From: Budorcas taxicolor
Taxonomy: Eukaryota; Chordata; Mammalia; Artiodactyla; Bovidae
Assembly (NCBI RefSeq): GCF_023091745.1
Contig: NC_068922.1
Coordinates: 81,315,533 to 81,379,532, forward strand
Direction of reading: 5' to 3'
Length of the DNA stretch: 64,000 nucleotides
Shown: piece by piece, positions 63,891-64,000 of the stretch
Position numbering within the stretch: position 1 is the first letter of the stretch
How the letters are laid out: the number at the start of each line of letters is the position of its first letter
Notes under the pieces: model-generated
Databases searched by the model: none
What the model saw: only the letters and a program-made list of their open reading frames with translations
What the model was told of the DNA's origin: nothing
Made by a program: the position numbers and the translations under genes

Positions 63891-64000
63891 TTCCCAGGCA
63901 GCTCAAGGGTAAAGAACCCACCTGCAATGCAGGAGACCCCAGGAAACCCCAGTTCAATTCCTGGGCCGGGAAGATCTGCTGGAAAAAGGATAGGCTACCC
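63891..64000 (+). mobile_element. Bov-tA SINE, cut by the window end
   Basis: Sense head GGCTTCCCAGGCAGCTC through ATTCCTGGGCCGGGAAG. It continues beyond 64,000. Confidence 0.88.

Larger units (their letters stand above)
60615..64000 (-). other. BCAS1: BCAS1 intron reaching the window edge
   Basis: No further BCAS1 exon was recognised. It holds a CHR SINE (61388-61490), an inverted Bov-tA pair (61785-62018, 62158-62350), a CpG-rich segment (62690-62945), a BovB tail (62952-63305), a MER20-like fossil and a SINE cut by the window end. The unique segments are 60620-61380, 61500-61780 and 62360-62690. Confidence 0.7.

Noticed and set aside
1159..64000. Regularly recurring ~200-base repeats as a possible CRISPR-like or satellite array
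   Set aside because: They are dispersed Bov-tA SINEs with independent target duplications and irregular spacing in both orientations.

Overview
This is a mammalian nuclear genome window from a bovid ruminant (cattle, sheep, goat or a close relative). The evidence is the repeat content: many tRNA-derived Bov-tA SINEs, CHR-type SINEs, 3' fragments of the RTE retrotransposon BovB in both orientations, L1 tails, and a short mariner hairpin element. There are no operons, bacterial genes, CRISPR arrays or structural RNA genes.

The only protein-coding gene I can support is BCAS1 (also called NABC1), on the minus strand. Its 3' part fills about 14.07-60.61 kb as nine exons with a combined 373 codons plus stop: 60614-60471, 59234-59190, 56857-56723, 49753-49577, 38272-38231, 31072-30899, 23642-23577, 16882-16619 and 15230-15156 (stop). 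All junctions are GT-AG and all exons are phase 0-0, so each internal exon can be skipped without a frameshift. The start codon and N-terminal exons lie beyond 64,000. BCAS1 is known as a brain-enriched cytoplasmic protein of myelinating oligodendrocytes, is amplified in some 20q13 breast cancers, and is reported to bind dynein light chain. I identified the gene by recalling its human protein and matching exon after exon; no search was run.

Layout: 1-14,064 is the intergenic region downstream of BCAS1, with SINEs, an L1 tail, L2, MER20, a CpG-rich stretch at 6.1-7.0 kb and a fairly repeat-free stretch at 11.1-14.0 kb. The 3' UTR is about 14,065-15,155 with three AATAAA signals. From 15,156 to 60,614 are exons in large repeat-filled introns. 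From 60,615 to 64,000 is intron leading to exons outside the window, including an inverted SINE pair with a perfect palindrome in its spacer.

The most interesting pattern is inside BCAS1. Three exons end on the same nine-residue pattern, S-(I/L)-x-x-(F/L)-(F/L)-(K/R)-x-(L/M), flush with the splice donor, and two others end on related basic-aromatic motifs. Two of the following short exons begin alike (S-V-K-E-D, S-V-K-G-D). This suggests growth by duplication of phase-0 exon pairs. Other points are a cassette-like exon with a weak donor (56723-56857), a CpG island on the penultimate exon, an intronic CpG island with a plus-strand donor (41.7-42.1 kb), and a CA microsatellite that grew inside an L1 tail.
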